Positions 42,020 through 50,812 of a DNA stretch of 64,000 bases are shown in pieces. The notes beneath the pieces were generated by a model that saw only the letters and a program-made list of their open reading frames with translations, made no database searches and was not told the DNA's origin. Made by a program: the position numbers and the translations under genes. Source of the DNA: Pseudotabrizicola alkalilacus (lineage in GTDB: Bacteria; Pseudomonadota; Alphaproteobacteria; Rhodobacterales; Rhodobacteraceae). The stretch's first letter is position 1. Every line of letters begins with the position of its first letter. The stretch is taken from NCBI RefSeq assembly GCF_003443995.1, contig NZ_QWEY01000004.1, positions 186,001 through 250,000 of the forward strand. The letters are read 5' to 3'.

Positions 42020-42475
42020 TTAGTTCACCGTGATTGTAATGACCTCGCTCATCACAGGCGGGTTGTGTGGTACGTGGCTCCAATCGCCAAGCAACCGTTG
42101 CAGCGTATGCGTGCCTGCAGGCAGCTCTTTGGTCACCTGCGTCTGACCGCCCCCGAAATGGACTATCTCGTCTGTCGCGGGCAGTCCGAAAGCCCTGCTG
42201 TAGTAGCGAAAATCAAGCTCTTCATAGTTACCTCCCAGAAAAATGGGCAATCGACCCACTCGTAGCGACATAGCACGCTGGTCTGTTTGGACAAAAAGCG
42301 CTCTGTGCAGGGTTGGTTTAGGCTCCAAGCCGCCATGCGGTTGTGCACCATGGCCCGCTGACACTTCGAGGTCGACCACCGACACACCCGGCCCATACCA
42401 GCCATTTCGCATTCCCAAGCATCGGGTTTTGTCCTTCTGTCTCTCGCTCGTGTTGGCAGCTATCCCGGATGTCAT
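42020..42475 (-). CDS. DUF4399-domain protein, N-terminus atypical
   Basis: The C-terminal half (DEIVHFGGGQTQVTKELPAG, THTLQRLLGDWSHVPHNPPV, MSEVITITV) is clearly DUF4399, a small periplasmic family. The N-terminal part lacks the usual signal peptide and the GHHH motif, so the gene is probably truncated or rearranged. Start uncertain (42475 or 42412). Confidence 0.5.
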   Translation of the reverse strand: MTSGIAANTSERQKDKTRCLGMRNGWYGPGVSVVDLEVSAGHGAQPHGGLEPKPTLHRALFVQTDQRAMSLRVGRLPIFLGGNYEELDFRYYSRAFGLPATDEIVHFGGGQTQVTKELPAGTHTLQRLLGDWSHVPHNPPVMSEVITITVN

Positions 42476-42594
42476 CGGGACGCGCGGCCGAGCGTGGCCA
42501 AGCCAAGCAAGCTTTTGAGTTGTAGTGCATGACTAGCCCCTTGACCATCTGGACGGTGCTTCAGAACCGGGTCGGCACATACCCCAAAGGGCAG

Positions 42595-43650
42595 TTATTC
42601 TCGCGCCGTCGGTCGAAGGCGCCATACGTTTTCGCTTTGTACAACAAGGCCCTGACGCCCGTCAGCGCGTTCGCCGGCGTTCAGGAGCCTACGCAGATCT
42701 TCGCCGACGGCACGGCTGTAGATATGATAGAGATGGCCGGTAGGGCCCTCGCTGGGCAGGTCACTAAGGTCGATGACTTCTACGCCTGTTAGTCCGGACA
42801 CATCGTTTCCGGCCTCTCCGAGCCTGGGATAGCCGTGCAGTTGCGCCGAGAGCGCCAGCGGCCTGTCTCCCGTCGTGGCGTAGATCGTTATGCTCTCCGC
42901 TATTGGGGCGATGCGAGGCAGGATGCGCTCGAAGATCCCGAAATCCACATCCGGGGCCAGCAGCACGACATGGCCGAGCCGGATGTCGGGATCCCGGTTG
43001 GCCACTTCGGCCAGAGCAAGAATGACGCCGCGCGCGCCCAAGCTGTGTCCGATCACATCGACATTTTTGGACCCAAAGCGCTGCTCCAGTTTGATGATCG
43101 TGTCCGCCAGGTCCGGCAGGCTCCAGTAGAGGTCAGCCTCGTCATGAGTGTAATAGGCCGCTGCACCATCCGAGGGCCAGCTGAACCACAGGAAGCGCCC
43201 CGAAAGGTCGGCATTCTGCTGAAAGAGCGCTGCGCGGCGGCAGCCCTTCTCAAACCCGATATAGTAGCCGTGGACATATAGCGCCGGGCCACGTTCTCCC
43301 GCCGATGCCGCGAGCCCCTCCAGGACAGTAGCAATGTCCAGTTCCTGCACGTCCTGAACCCGGAGGAGCTCCTCTAGCAGGAAGTTGGGGGCCAAGTCCG
43401 CCAGCGGCGCAAGAACACCTAGATCTAGTTCTTCAACCCGGCACAGGCCGGCTTTCAGATCACTTCGTTCGCCGCCATAGGCGTCCCCAGGCTCTGGCGA
43501 GCCCGTTCTGTTGCGAAGCGTGAAATATGGAAATTCCAAGGACTGGATCTCCGCCTGGGCCGTGGACGACATGGGAAACGCCCAGGTTGAAACGATCAAG
43601 AAAACGATGATGCCCGTGAAGCGGGGAACGGTGAGAGGATCTAATTTCAC
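42595..43650 (-). CDS. Secreted alpha/beta hydrolase, DUF900 type
   Basis: 351 aa with an N-terminal hydrophobic signal (GIIVFLIVSTWAFPMSSTAQ). YVHGYYIGFEKGCRRAALFQ, FLWFSWPSDG and the nucleophile elbow VDVIGHSLGARGVILAL mark a DUF900-type serine hydrolase; candidate acid in APDVDFGIF and a late His in SEGPTGHLYHIYS. Exported to the periplasm; substrate unknown. Faces the same way as the other island cargo. Confidence 0.75.
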   Translation of the reverse strand: MKLDPLTVPRFTGIIVFLIVSTWAFPMSSTAQAEIQSLEFPYFTLRNRTGSPEPGDAYGGERSDLKAGLCRVEELDLGVLAPLADLAPNFLLEELLRVQDVQELDIATVLEGLAASAGERGPALYVHGYYIGFEKGCRRAALFQQNADLSGRFLWFSWPSDGAAAYYTHDEADLYWSLPDLADTIIKLEQRFGSKNVDVIGHSLGARGVILALAEVANRDPDIRLGHVVLLAPDVDFGIFERILPRIAPIAESITIYATTGDRPLALSAQLHGYPRLGEAGNDVSGLTGVEVIDLSDLPSEGPTGHLYHIYSRAVGEDLRRLLNAGERADGRQGLVVQSENVWRLRPTARE

Positions 43651-43827
43651 CCTTACAGCTTACGTGAGGCTTGGCGCTCAAATCCATGGCAGACTTACTA
43701 TACGGTGTTTTTGTGTAGGAGAAGTCGCAATCGCCAACAGACTTATTGAACAGAAGGAACGGGTCGTGTCTCGAATGTGGTGGAAATTCTCTGGCGGCGA
43801 TCTCCGATCGTGGGGATTTGGACCTGA

Positions 43828-44709
43828 TCAGGCGACGAGGTCAAGGGTGATTGGTTCGATGGACTGATCTAGGGCTTCCCAGCCATCGACCTTGCGCATC
43901 TGGATCTGGCCGGAGGCCATCAGGGCCCAAAGCAGCATCGGCACGGTCTGGGTCTTGACGCGGCGGCGGAATTCCTCGTTCAGCCGCTCGATCGCGTTCG
44001 TTGTCCGCGCTGATTTCCATTGTGACGGGTCGAGCCGCGTGAAGGTGAGCAGCCGGTCGCCTGCCTCCTCGAGGCTGTCAGCGACGGCCTTGTATTTCAG
44101 CCGCCATTTGCGCAGGAATGCCTTGCGGCGTTTCTCGACCTCGGCCGCGGTGTCGGCGTAGATCATGTCGCGGTAGTCCTCGGTCAGCTCGTCGTGCATC
44201 GTATTCCGGGCATGGCCGAGAAGGTTGTGATGCTTGTGGACCGTGCAGCGCTGGACGGCCAAGTCCTCGCCCCAGAGCGCGACAAGTGCGGCCTCAAGAC
44301 CAGAGGCGCCGTCGATGATGACGAACTCGGGCCGCTTCAGACCGCGCGCATCGAGATCGGCGAGGAACTGGCCCCAGGCGGCCTTGCTCTCTCCACCCAT
44401 ATTCATGATGGATAACAGAACCTTCTGGCCATCCCGGCGCACACCGATGGCCGCCAGCACCGAGATGCTCATGGCCTTGCGGTCGAGTCGGGTCTTGATG
44501 ACGGCGCCGTCCAGAATGTGACGGACGATATCTTCGTCGGCCAGATTGCGGGCGCACCACGCGTCCCAGTCTACCTTCACCTTAAGCCAGGCCCGGCTGA
44601 CCACGTCCTTGCCGACTGCCCCCTGAAACAGGCCAGAGAGCGCGCGTTTGACCCGCCGCAGACCTGTAGCAGCCCGACACGACGGCACCACCGGGAACAT
44701 CCGGGACAA
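43828..44709 (-). pseudogene. Truncated IS256-family transposase
   Basis: The C-terminal three quarters are well conserved: AVIKTRLDRKAMSISVLAAI, FVIIDGASGLEAALVALW (catalytic Asp), CTVHKHHNLLGHARNTMHDE, WKSARTTNAIERLNEEFRRR (Glu). The N-terminal 100 or so residues, including part of the first catalytic region, are missing or unreadable. No intact pair of terminal repeats was found around it. Confidence 0.75.
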
Positions 44710-44803
44710 CGACCCTCGGTTAGGGCGACTGGGTCTGCGCCGAACCGATGCATACCACGATCAAAAATGTCGATAGCAGCAATATAAGAATCGTGTGTGT
44801 TCC

Positions 44804-45565
44804 CTATTCCGGACGTTCTATGAAGTGGACCAAGGTGTTCCCAGCCGGATCGATCAGAACCAGCCCTCCCGCATACCGAACGTATCCGGAAACCTGTCTA
44901 AGTGCGCCAAGGAGGCGCCGCTCTTCGGCCTCCGCTTCATCAGAACAGGCCATAAGCGTCCCCGCGAAGTCCTCCGGGAACAAGATTTCGCTTTCCACAA
45001 GAAGCAGCCGCCCGCTGAAGCGATTGCAGCCGCCGAAGATCGAGAAGTTCATAGTATAGTCGATCGCAAATGTCGCAGGATCATCGGTGCCCCAGGCCTC
45101 GCCCCCGACCTCGGTAACGCTCCATGCGATGCCCGTGATTGTCCGGGGTGGGACGGCCGCCAAGTCGCTTTCGGTCACCATTGCGAGCCACATCTCGATA
45201 GGCCCCGACTGCATCGCGTCAAGAACCTCGTAGGGCTCCGTTGTACGGAATATCTGTACGTCGCCGGACCAAATCGCGGCTACGAGGATGAGACGGGACT
45301 GGCTGTTGACGACTTCCGGGTCGTAGCTCAGGCTCAAGATCCTCGGCACGCTCGAAATCGAGAAGCGTTGCGAGGCGATGCGCTTTGCGCCGGCGGCCTG
45401 CTGCGAGACCTCGACCAACCGGAGGTCGAGTTGGGCGTCCGGAGGGAGCGCTATGCGTTCACGGTACGAGACGGCCGCATCGATGGTGGTCGATTGTGCC
45501 GCGACTGCGGATGCCATCGCTATGAACGCGAGGAACAATAGAAGGGTAGAGGCAGGAATTCGCAT
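44804..45565 (-). CDS. YbaY/META-domain lipoprotein-like exported protein
   Basis: 253 aa. Signal peptide TLLLFLAFIAMASAVAAQ. First domain: AVSYRERIALPPDAQLDLRL, typical of the YbaY family; second domain has MNFSIFGGCNRFSGRL, the META/HslJ signature. Start at 45565 chosen because the longer frame contains a second unrelated hydrophobic helix. Envelope stress or outer-membrane maintenance is plausible; no enzymatic motif. Confidence 0.75.
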   Translation of the reverse strand: MRIPASTLLLFLAFIAMASAVAAQSTTIDAAVSYRERIALPPDAQLDLRLVEVSQQAAGAKRIASQRFSISSVPRILSLSYDPEVVNSQSRLILVAAIWSGDVQIFRTTEPYEVLDAMQSGPIEMWLAMVTESDLAAVPPRTITGIAWSVTEVGGEAWGTDDPATFAIDYTMNFSIFGGCNRFSGRLLLVESEILFPEDFAGTLMACSDEAEAEERRLLGALRQVSGYVRYAGGLVLIDPAGNTLVHFIERPE

Positions 45566-45831
45566 GATCGAGCGCCAGTCCAAGAAAAATCTCCGGAGCA
45601 GGCAGGGCGAGTGAGCCGCTGCCGGTCCCGGAAATACCAGCGCGCTAAGAGGTCCAGTCAAACCTGTCAACGCCACAGTAAGCGCGATCCACCCCGTCCG
45701 CATGCCAATCTCCCAGAATCTTAGAAATTTCACTACAACGTTAAAGTGACGAGCGAACAAGGGCATTTATACCCGATCTGGGTAGTCCCAGTTTGACTGG
45801 CAAACGTCTCTGCCAAATCTTCAGAGCCATT

Positions 45832-45900
45832 GGTCCCAATCATTTTTCTTTTCTTGTATTCGCGATGATCTGGCGGGACAACGCGCTGGCGAAGGACACG
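45832..45900. repeat. 69-bp direct repeat, copy 1 (channel gene tail)
   Basis: About 78% identical, without gaps, to 47875-47943. Both encode the same C-terminal segment (VSFASALS...KEK) of an ion channel. The two copies flank the beta-propeller gene. Confidence 0.65.
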
Positions 45901-46080
45901 AAAAGTCCTAAGCCAACCATGATGTAGAACACGGTGAACAGTTTTCCTCCGTCTGTCTTTAAGACAAGGTCACCGTAGCCCACTATCGCGATGGTCACGA
46001 CCGAGAAGTAGAGCGCGTGATGATCGTTGCATCCACCAGGGTCCCCGACCGCAGCGAGAAGACCGCGCAAGATGCGATTC
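45840..46080 (-). pseudogene. C-terminal fragment of a two-TM potassium channel
   Basis: HHALYFSVVTIAIVGYGDLV is the pore and selectivity filter (VGYGD with the preceding residues altered), followed by a second helix (LFTVFYIMVGLGLFVSFASA) and a basic end (NTRKEK). The first helix is missing because the beta-propeller gene ends at 46081. A TTG at about 46068 with AGGA before it could start a short peptide, so expression is possible but function is doubtful. Confidence 0.65.
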
Positions 46081-47703
46081 CTAACCGAGCGGAATGCGGT
46101 ATGGCCCAATGACAGAGTTAAAGAGCATGTCACCATCCGGAAAGAACTGCAGGATCGCATAGGCGCCGTTGCCTTTGTTGTCCTGGCCAAAAATGGTGCG
46201 CGAGACCGTCTTGCCAGTTTCCCAGTCCAGCCCGGTAACCTCCCAACCGTCCTCGGCACTGTAGCCATTCACAAAGACGGCTCCCGCACCGGAGCTTGCC
46301 ACGGGCACCATGCTGATCGACACCACGTCACCACGCGCCCAGGCCGAGTAGAACCGCTTTCCTTTCTGGTTCCAGACGATCTTTTCGACTCCGTGTGGGG
46401 GAGCGTGGACCGGACCCACCGTTAAGACATCGATGATGCGGTCGGGGTGGCCTTCCTCGATCAGGTTGTTCACCACGAAGGCACCCGTGCCCAGAACAAT
46501 GATTGTCTGTTCAGATTGCAGCCATGGTCGTTCCTCCGAGATCCCGGCGCGGACCGGTTTCTGATCGGCAATCCGGTGCGACAGGGCGCCCTCGACCACC
46601 CGAGCTTCGGCGGGGATCTCGTCGCGCCAGAACGCGACAAGCTTCATCCGGTTCGACCCGTCGGTGATCAGGACTAGCTTGTCCTCTCCTTCGCGAAAGC
46701 CCATCAGCGTAGGCGTCGATCCGGTTCCGGTTCCGGCCTTGATCGCCGGAGGCCAGTCACCGCCGTCATATTCGGCTGTCCAGGCCCCATCGACTGGATC
46801 ATCGGATAGCCGTTCGCCCGTCCAAACAAGTTTGCGCATCACGCCGGGTTGCTGCGGTACCTTCGAGCCGGTGGCAACATAGATACCTCCGCTTGCATCG
46901 ACCGCCAGCGAATTGGTCGCTATCTGGTTTTCGTCATCGAAGCTGATGAATTGGCCGCCGGTCAGGGCCGCGTCGATCAAAGCGACACCGTTCAGCGACC
47001 CGACCACGACATGGCCGTCATAGGTCATGTTCATGCCCACCAATCCGACACTAGGTTCCTCGCCCATCACGCTGGTTGGCGGAATGATGGTCGCTGTGTC
47101 GAACCGTGCCTTGACCTCCAGCCCTTTGGACGGATCGGAGCGGTCAACAAGACCGATGGCTGAAACCGTGGTGCCGGCATTGGAATAGACAAAGTCCTCA
47201 TTGCTGACCAGCGCATAGATCCCAGCTGGCAGCACATTTCCGGGCGCATCGCCAAGGATCGCTTTCAGGTGGGCCTCGGCCGAAGCGATGTCGCGATACG
47301 TGAAGTCGACGATCTGCCGAAGCGCCTCTGGTGAACGTCGGATCGCCCCCGGCAGATCGATGTCCGCGACCTTTTCCCAGCGACCGTCTCGGGCATCAAT
47401 CAGGGCGACACGATCCGTCGCAACCGACCAGAAGTACCCGGGCTGAACGGAGGAATAGGTCGCGTTGTTGACCGGGCCTCCACAGATCGGGGTCAATGCG
47501 CCAAGGTTTACCGACTGAACACGCAGGGGGATCTTGTAAGGGATGCTGTTCTGCTGTGCCGGGTTGACATGGGTCACACCGTAAATGTCGGACGACAAGA
47601 AAGGGTTCCGTTCAGGCAGGCCAAGCGCCACGGACGGCGAAGAGCGAACCGATCCGATAGGTCTTTCCACGTCGTTCAGAAGAGGGGTCACTTGGTCAGC
47701 CAT
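46081..47703 (-). CDS. Beta-propeller-like protein of unknown function
   Basis: 540 aa. Repeated strand-like segments with GxxxW and Asp-Gly turns (VATDRVALIDARDGRWEKVA, GLVGMNMTYDGHVVVGSLNG, NSLAVDASGGIYVATGSKVP, IYALVSNEDFVYSNAG, KLVLITDGSNRMKLVAFWRD) suggest a seven- or eight-bladed propeller. The ATG at 47703 (MADQVTP) follows GGAG; the frame extends to 47766 without support. No signal peptide. I do not recognise the family. It lies between two copies of a channel tail, as if inserted there. Confidence 0.65.
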   Translation of the reverse strand: MADQVTPLLNDVERPIGSVRSSPSVALGLPERNPFLSSDIYGVTHVNPAQQNSIPYKIPLRVQSVNLGALTPICGGPVNNATYSSVQPGYFWSVATDRVALIDARDGRWEKVADIDLPGAIRRSPEALRQIVDFTYRDIASAEAHLKAILGDAPGNVLPAGIYALVSNEDFVYSNAGTTVSAIGLVDRSDPSKGLEVKARFDTATIIPPTSVMGEEPSVGLVGMNMTYDGHVVVGSLNGVALIDAALTGGQFISFDDENQIATNSLAVDASGGIYVATGSKVPQQPGVMRKLVWTGERLSDDPVDGAWTAEYDGGDWPPAIKAGTGTGSTPTLMGFREGEDKLVLITDGSNRMKLVAFWRDEIPAEARVVEGALSHRIADQKPVRAGISEERPWLQSEQTIIVLGTGAFVVNNLIEEGHPDRIIDVLTVGPVHAPPHGVEKIVWNQKGKRFYSAWARGDVVSISMVPVASSGAGAVFVNGYSAEDGWEVTGLDWETGKTVSRTIFGQDNKGNGAYAILQFFPDGDMLFNSVIGPYRIPLG

Positions 47704-47874
47704 GGGGGTCTCCGAGTTTTGATCCAAGGGGATGAGGGTGCCAGGGAAGATGTTCCTAAAGGACAAGTGTCGATGTCTGTGGGTCTGCTTGCTGCAAGGC
47801 TGCGTCCGGGTCGTGAAAGCTTGCTACCAGACACATCTCTTCCGTGGCGAAGCGGCAATACTATCAGTGACATC

Positions 47875-47943
47875 GGTCCCAAGCATTTCTCTTTTCTTGC
47901 ATTTTCAAAAATACGACAGGACAGCGCGCTGGCAAAAGACACG
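47875..47943. repeat. 69-bp direct repeat, copy 2
   Basis: Ungapped match to 45832-45900 with 15 differences; encodes VSFASALSCRIFENARKEK, a second copy of the channel end, with no channel body beside it. Confidence 0.65.
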
Positions 47944-48114
47944 CACAGCCCGTCGGTCCAGTGCCAGCCTTCCCACAGCCTACAGGCGACGGTGGCGCAG
48001 CCGATCGGTACTACTGTTGCGCAAGCAAATCCGATTTCCCGGCTCGCGCAGGCTGCGAACCAGACCGAAGGTTTAGCCTGAAAGGCTGCAGTTGGATCGC
48101 ATTTCGCCGCCCAA

Positions 48115-48630
48115 TCAAGAGCCGCGCGCCGTTGCCAAGCCAAGCGCAATCAGCGCGACACCGCTGGAGATGAGGTCGATCGCAAGCATCGTGCCCAGCA
48201 CGATTCCCGCCGTGGCGGGCAACCCGGCCAGGATCATGATGCCTAGAATTACTGACAAGGTGCCGGATCCAAGCAAAAGCCAGAAATATGGCATCTTGCG
48301 CAGCGGCCACGACAGCATGACCTTGGCCGCTCCGGAAACCAAGAAGAAGATTGCAACCAACCAGGTCAGCGCGATGATGCCTTCCAGCGGCCGGGCCAAA
48401 AGCGAGACACCGACGAGGATGCCCAGCGCTCCAAGCAGCCCGGTCAACCACGCCCGGGCCGACCAGCCTTCGCGGAACGCAGCAAATGCCTGGACCACGC
48501 CCGCGAACAGGAACAGCCAGCCTGCGATCTGCTCGGCAGTTAGGCTCGCCGCCAGCGGGTTGAACAGCGCGAGCAGGCCACCCAGCAGGCAGATGGCCCC
48601 GGTGCAGAAAAGCACGATACGGTTTGTCAT
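48115..48630 (-). CDS. hdeD: HdeD-family membrane protein
   Basis: 171 aa, six predicted helices: VLFCTGAICLLGGLLALF, GWLFLFAGVVQAFAA, LTGLLGALGILVGVSLL, IALTWLVAIFFLVSGAAKVM, FWLLLGSGTLSVILGIMIL, GIVLGTMLAIDLISSGVALI. The DUF308 repeat pattern is typical of HdeD, an acid-stress membrane protein of Escherichia. Nothing visible shows its own promoter. Confidence 0.88.
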   Translation of the reverse strand: MTNRIVLFCTGAICLLGGLLALFNPLAASLTAEQIAGWLFLFAGVVQAFAAFREGWSARAWLTGLLGALGILVGVSLLARPLEGIIALTWLVAIFFLVSGAAKVMLSWPLRKMPYFWLLLGSGTLSVILGIMILAGLPATAGIVLGTMLAIDLISSGVALIALGLATARGS

Positions 48631-48661
48631 TAGGTCGATTCCCTATTGTATTGTTGCATAG

Positions 48662-50359
48662 CTAAAGCCCGCGCTCACTGAGCACGGCTTCGATACGGGC
48701 CAGGGTGTCGGGGGTCCAGCCGACTGGTTCAGTCAGATCCGTCCAGGCCCTAAGGTAGTCCGCTGAGGCATAAACATGCCCATGTCCGGGCGGGACTTGC
48801 GTAGCGGTCACCAAGTCCAAAATACCTTGCAGCGTGGTCACGATTGGATACCAGCGCAGTCCCGGCGGCAGGTCGGGCGTGCGTGGTTCGCCGAGCCATT
48901 CCGGAGCCCGCAGCACGCTCTCCGGATCAAAGAAGGTGATTGGATCCCCGGGATACTGAAGAAAGCCGATGCGAAGCGGCCCCCAGTTTTGCGACGGTTC
49001 GTCGGGCCCAAGAAACCCCGTGCCTCGGTTCGCAAACCGCAAGGTGCGACTCTCGCGGAAGACGGGCCGCCAGATCGGGCTTTCAGGGTCGCGACCTGTA
49101 ACGGCGTCGCGCCAGACCTTGCTGGCAAATGGGGGGCCAACCCACAGCGCCCCATCGAACGGATCGTCGATCACCTCGTAAAGGTCGGAGGACAGCATGG
49201 AATTCAGCGCGCCGAGGCTGAGCCCGAACAAAAAAAGTCGCGGGCGCTGATCCTGAGGCAGGCTGGTCCAATGGCCGTAGACTTGCCGAAAAACAGCACG
49301 CGCTGTTACCTTTCCATATTCAGGCGCAAGAAGCAGCGAAAGCCAGCTTGGCAGATAAGAATACTGGACCGAAACCGAAGCAACATCCCCGCCATGCAGG
49401 ATTTCAAGGGGTGCCATTCCGGCCTGATCCAGCCAGCCGGTGCCAGTGGGCGTGGCAATGACCAGCAGGCTGCGCTCGAAAGCCCCTACACGCAGCAGTT
49501 CCGCCAGCGCCAGTTCTGCGCGCGCCTCGGGACTGGAAGCCGAATTCAGGCCGACATAGACCCGTATCGGCTCCTGCGCCGGGACGCCGGACAGGCCAGT
49601 AATCTCGGCGGCGTTTGGCCATGCTGCGACGGTGTTCCGGCCCTCGTGGCCGATCCCCTGCCAGCCGATCAGCGAAGCGGCGCTACCGGTCTTTGCACGA
49701 TCGGCCGGCGGGGCAATGTCGGTCTGGATCACGGCGTCAACTGCAGCATATGCACTGTCCATCAGCGTAAGACCTCGCGTCAAAAGGACACCGTTACCGA
49801 TCGACCAGAACAGGAAGGCTGCGCTTCCCACGCCCAGCATCCAGGCCAGTGGCCGCGACAGGAACCGTTTGGCGCGACCTTCCACCAGGTGCGCCACGAC
49901 CAGGAAAAGCCGTGACAGCAGCAACAGGACCGTGGCTACGGCAAGCGCTATGGCCAGCACCACGATCAGCCGCCCCGACTGTTCGGGCGCCATTCCCATC
50001 CACTGGCGGATTTCATTCTGCCAACCGAGTGACAGCCAAAGGCTTGCAAGAACCAGCCCCGTCGCAAGCAGGCCTGCACCCTGCAACAGCAGACGTTGCG
50101 CCGACTCGGAAAAGCGGGGCAGTTCCAGCGTCTGCCAGATAAGTCGCATCAGGCCGCCGAGCGCGTAGCCCGCAGTCAGGCTGAGGCCGCACAGAAAGCC
50201 CTGCAAGGCAGGGCTGCGGGGTATAAGGCTTGGGGTCAGTGCCGCCGCCATGAACAGGGCAGCAATAACGAGGCCGAGGCCGGACAACGTCTTTAGTCGC
50301 GCGGCGATCCAACTCGCCGGACGCAGAGCAAAGCTGCCAAGATCAGGCTTGCCGCCCAA
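48662..50359 (-). CDS. Alpha/beta-hydrolase family membrane protein (two-domain, Abhydrolase_9 type)
   Basis: 565 aa. The N-terminal third is membrane-embedded (GLVIAALFMAAALTPSLIPR, GFLCGLSLTAGYALGGLMRL, LLLQGAGLLATGLVLASLWL, LAIALAVATVLLLLSRLFLV). The C-terminal domain is the hydrolase: IRVYVGLNSASSPEARAELA, ATPTGTGWLD, LFLFGLSLGALNSMLSSDLY (GLSLG nucleophile), ALWVGPPFASKVWRD, and a His in VPPGHGHVYASADYLRAW. The start overlaps the preceding DUF gene by 17 nt. Membrane-anchored esterase or lipase; substrate unknown. Confidence 0.85.
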   Translation of the reverse strand: MGGKPDLGSFALRPASWIAARLKTLSGLGLVIAALFMAAALTPSLIPRSPALQGFLCGLSLTAGYALGGLMRLIWQTLELPRFSESAQRLLLQGAGLLATGLVLASLWLSLGWQNEIRQWMGMAPEQSGRLIVVLAIALAVATVLLLLSRLFLVVAHLVEGRAKRFLSRPLAWMLGVGSAAFLFWSIGNGVLLTRGLTLMDSAYAAVDAVIQTDIAPPADRAKTGSAASLIGWQGIGHEGRNTVAAWPNAAEITGLSGVPAQEPIRVYVGLNSASSPEARAELALAELLRVGAFERSLLVIATPTGTGWLDQAGMAPLEILHGGDVASVSVQYSYLPSWLSLLLAPEYGKVTARAVFRQVYGHWTSLPQDQRPRLFLFGLSLGALNSMLSSDLYEVIDDPFDGALWVGPPFASKVWRDAVTGRDPESPIWRPVFRESRTLRFANRGTGFLGPDEPSQNWGPLRIGFLQYPGDPITFFDPESVLRAPEWLGEPRTPDLPPGLRWYPIVTTLQGILDLVTATQVPPGHGHVYASADYLRAWTDLTEPVGWTPDTLARIEAVLSERGL

Positions 50360-50738
50360 GGACCGTCACCGTTGCCTCACCGCCCGTGGGAATGCGCCGA
50401 TACTCCAGTTCTACAAATCGGATGGCCCGGACCAACGACGGCAGCAGGATCTCACGGGTCTCGCTACCTGCCCTGATGAAGTTGCGCACCGGAAGTTCGG
50501 CACTATCGTCATTCACAAATCTGACCCGAAGGCGCTCCATGAAAACACCTCTTCCTCCGATCTGAAGCTTCAGTCCCGTGAAAAGTCCCTTCTTCAAACC
50601 AACGTAGATCAGGTCTCGGTCCTTGAACAGGTTGACACGGCGGGTCCCAAGCGTGATCCAGTCGCCCCTTGCCGCCAAAGCCGGCGAGGCAACTGCGATC
50701 ACACCGGCCAAGCCGAGGAAGCCACGTCGCGTGTGCAT
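50343..50738 (-). CDS. Tat-exported small protein, DUF2541-like
   Basis: 131 aa. MHTRRGFLGLAGVIAVASPA is a twin-arginine signal (RRGFL). The mature part (GDWITLGTRRVNLFKDRDLI, LKLQIGGRGVFMERLRVRFV, EATVTVLG) is all-beta, probably a small sandwich. The ATG at 50738 follows AGAAAGGCG. It overlaps the downstream hydrolase gene and follows the Tat-exported SDR gene, so they form an operon. Confidence 0.7.
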   Translation of the reverse strand: MHTRRGFLGLAGVIAVASPALAARGDWITLGTRRVNLFKDRDLIYVGLKKGLFTGLKLQIGGRGVFMERLRVRFVNDDSAELPVRNFIRAGSETREILLPSLVRAIRFVELEYRRIPTGGEATVTVLGRQA

Positions 50739-50812
50739 CTTTCGCCTTTCTGGTGTTCGGTCCGGTGCGGGTGGGGCGCCGAGCTGTAGCCCGTGCGCCC
50801 CGCCCATTTAGA

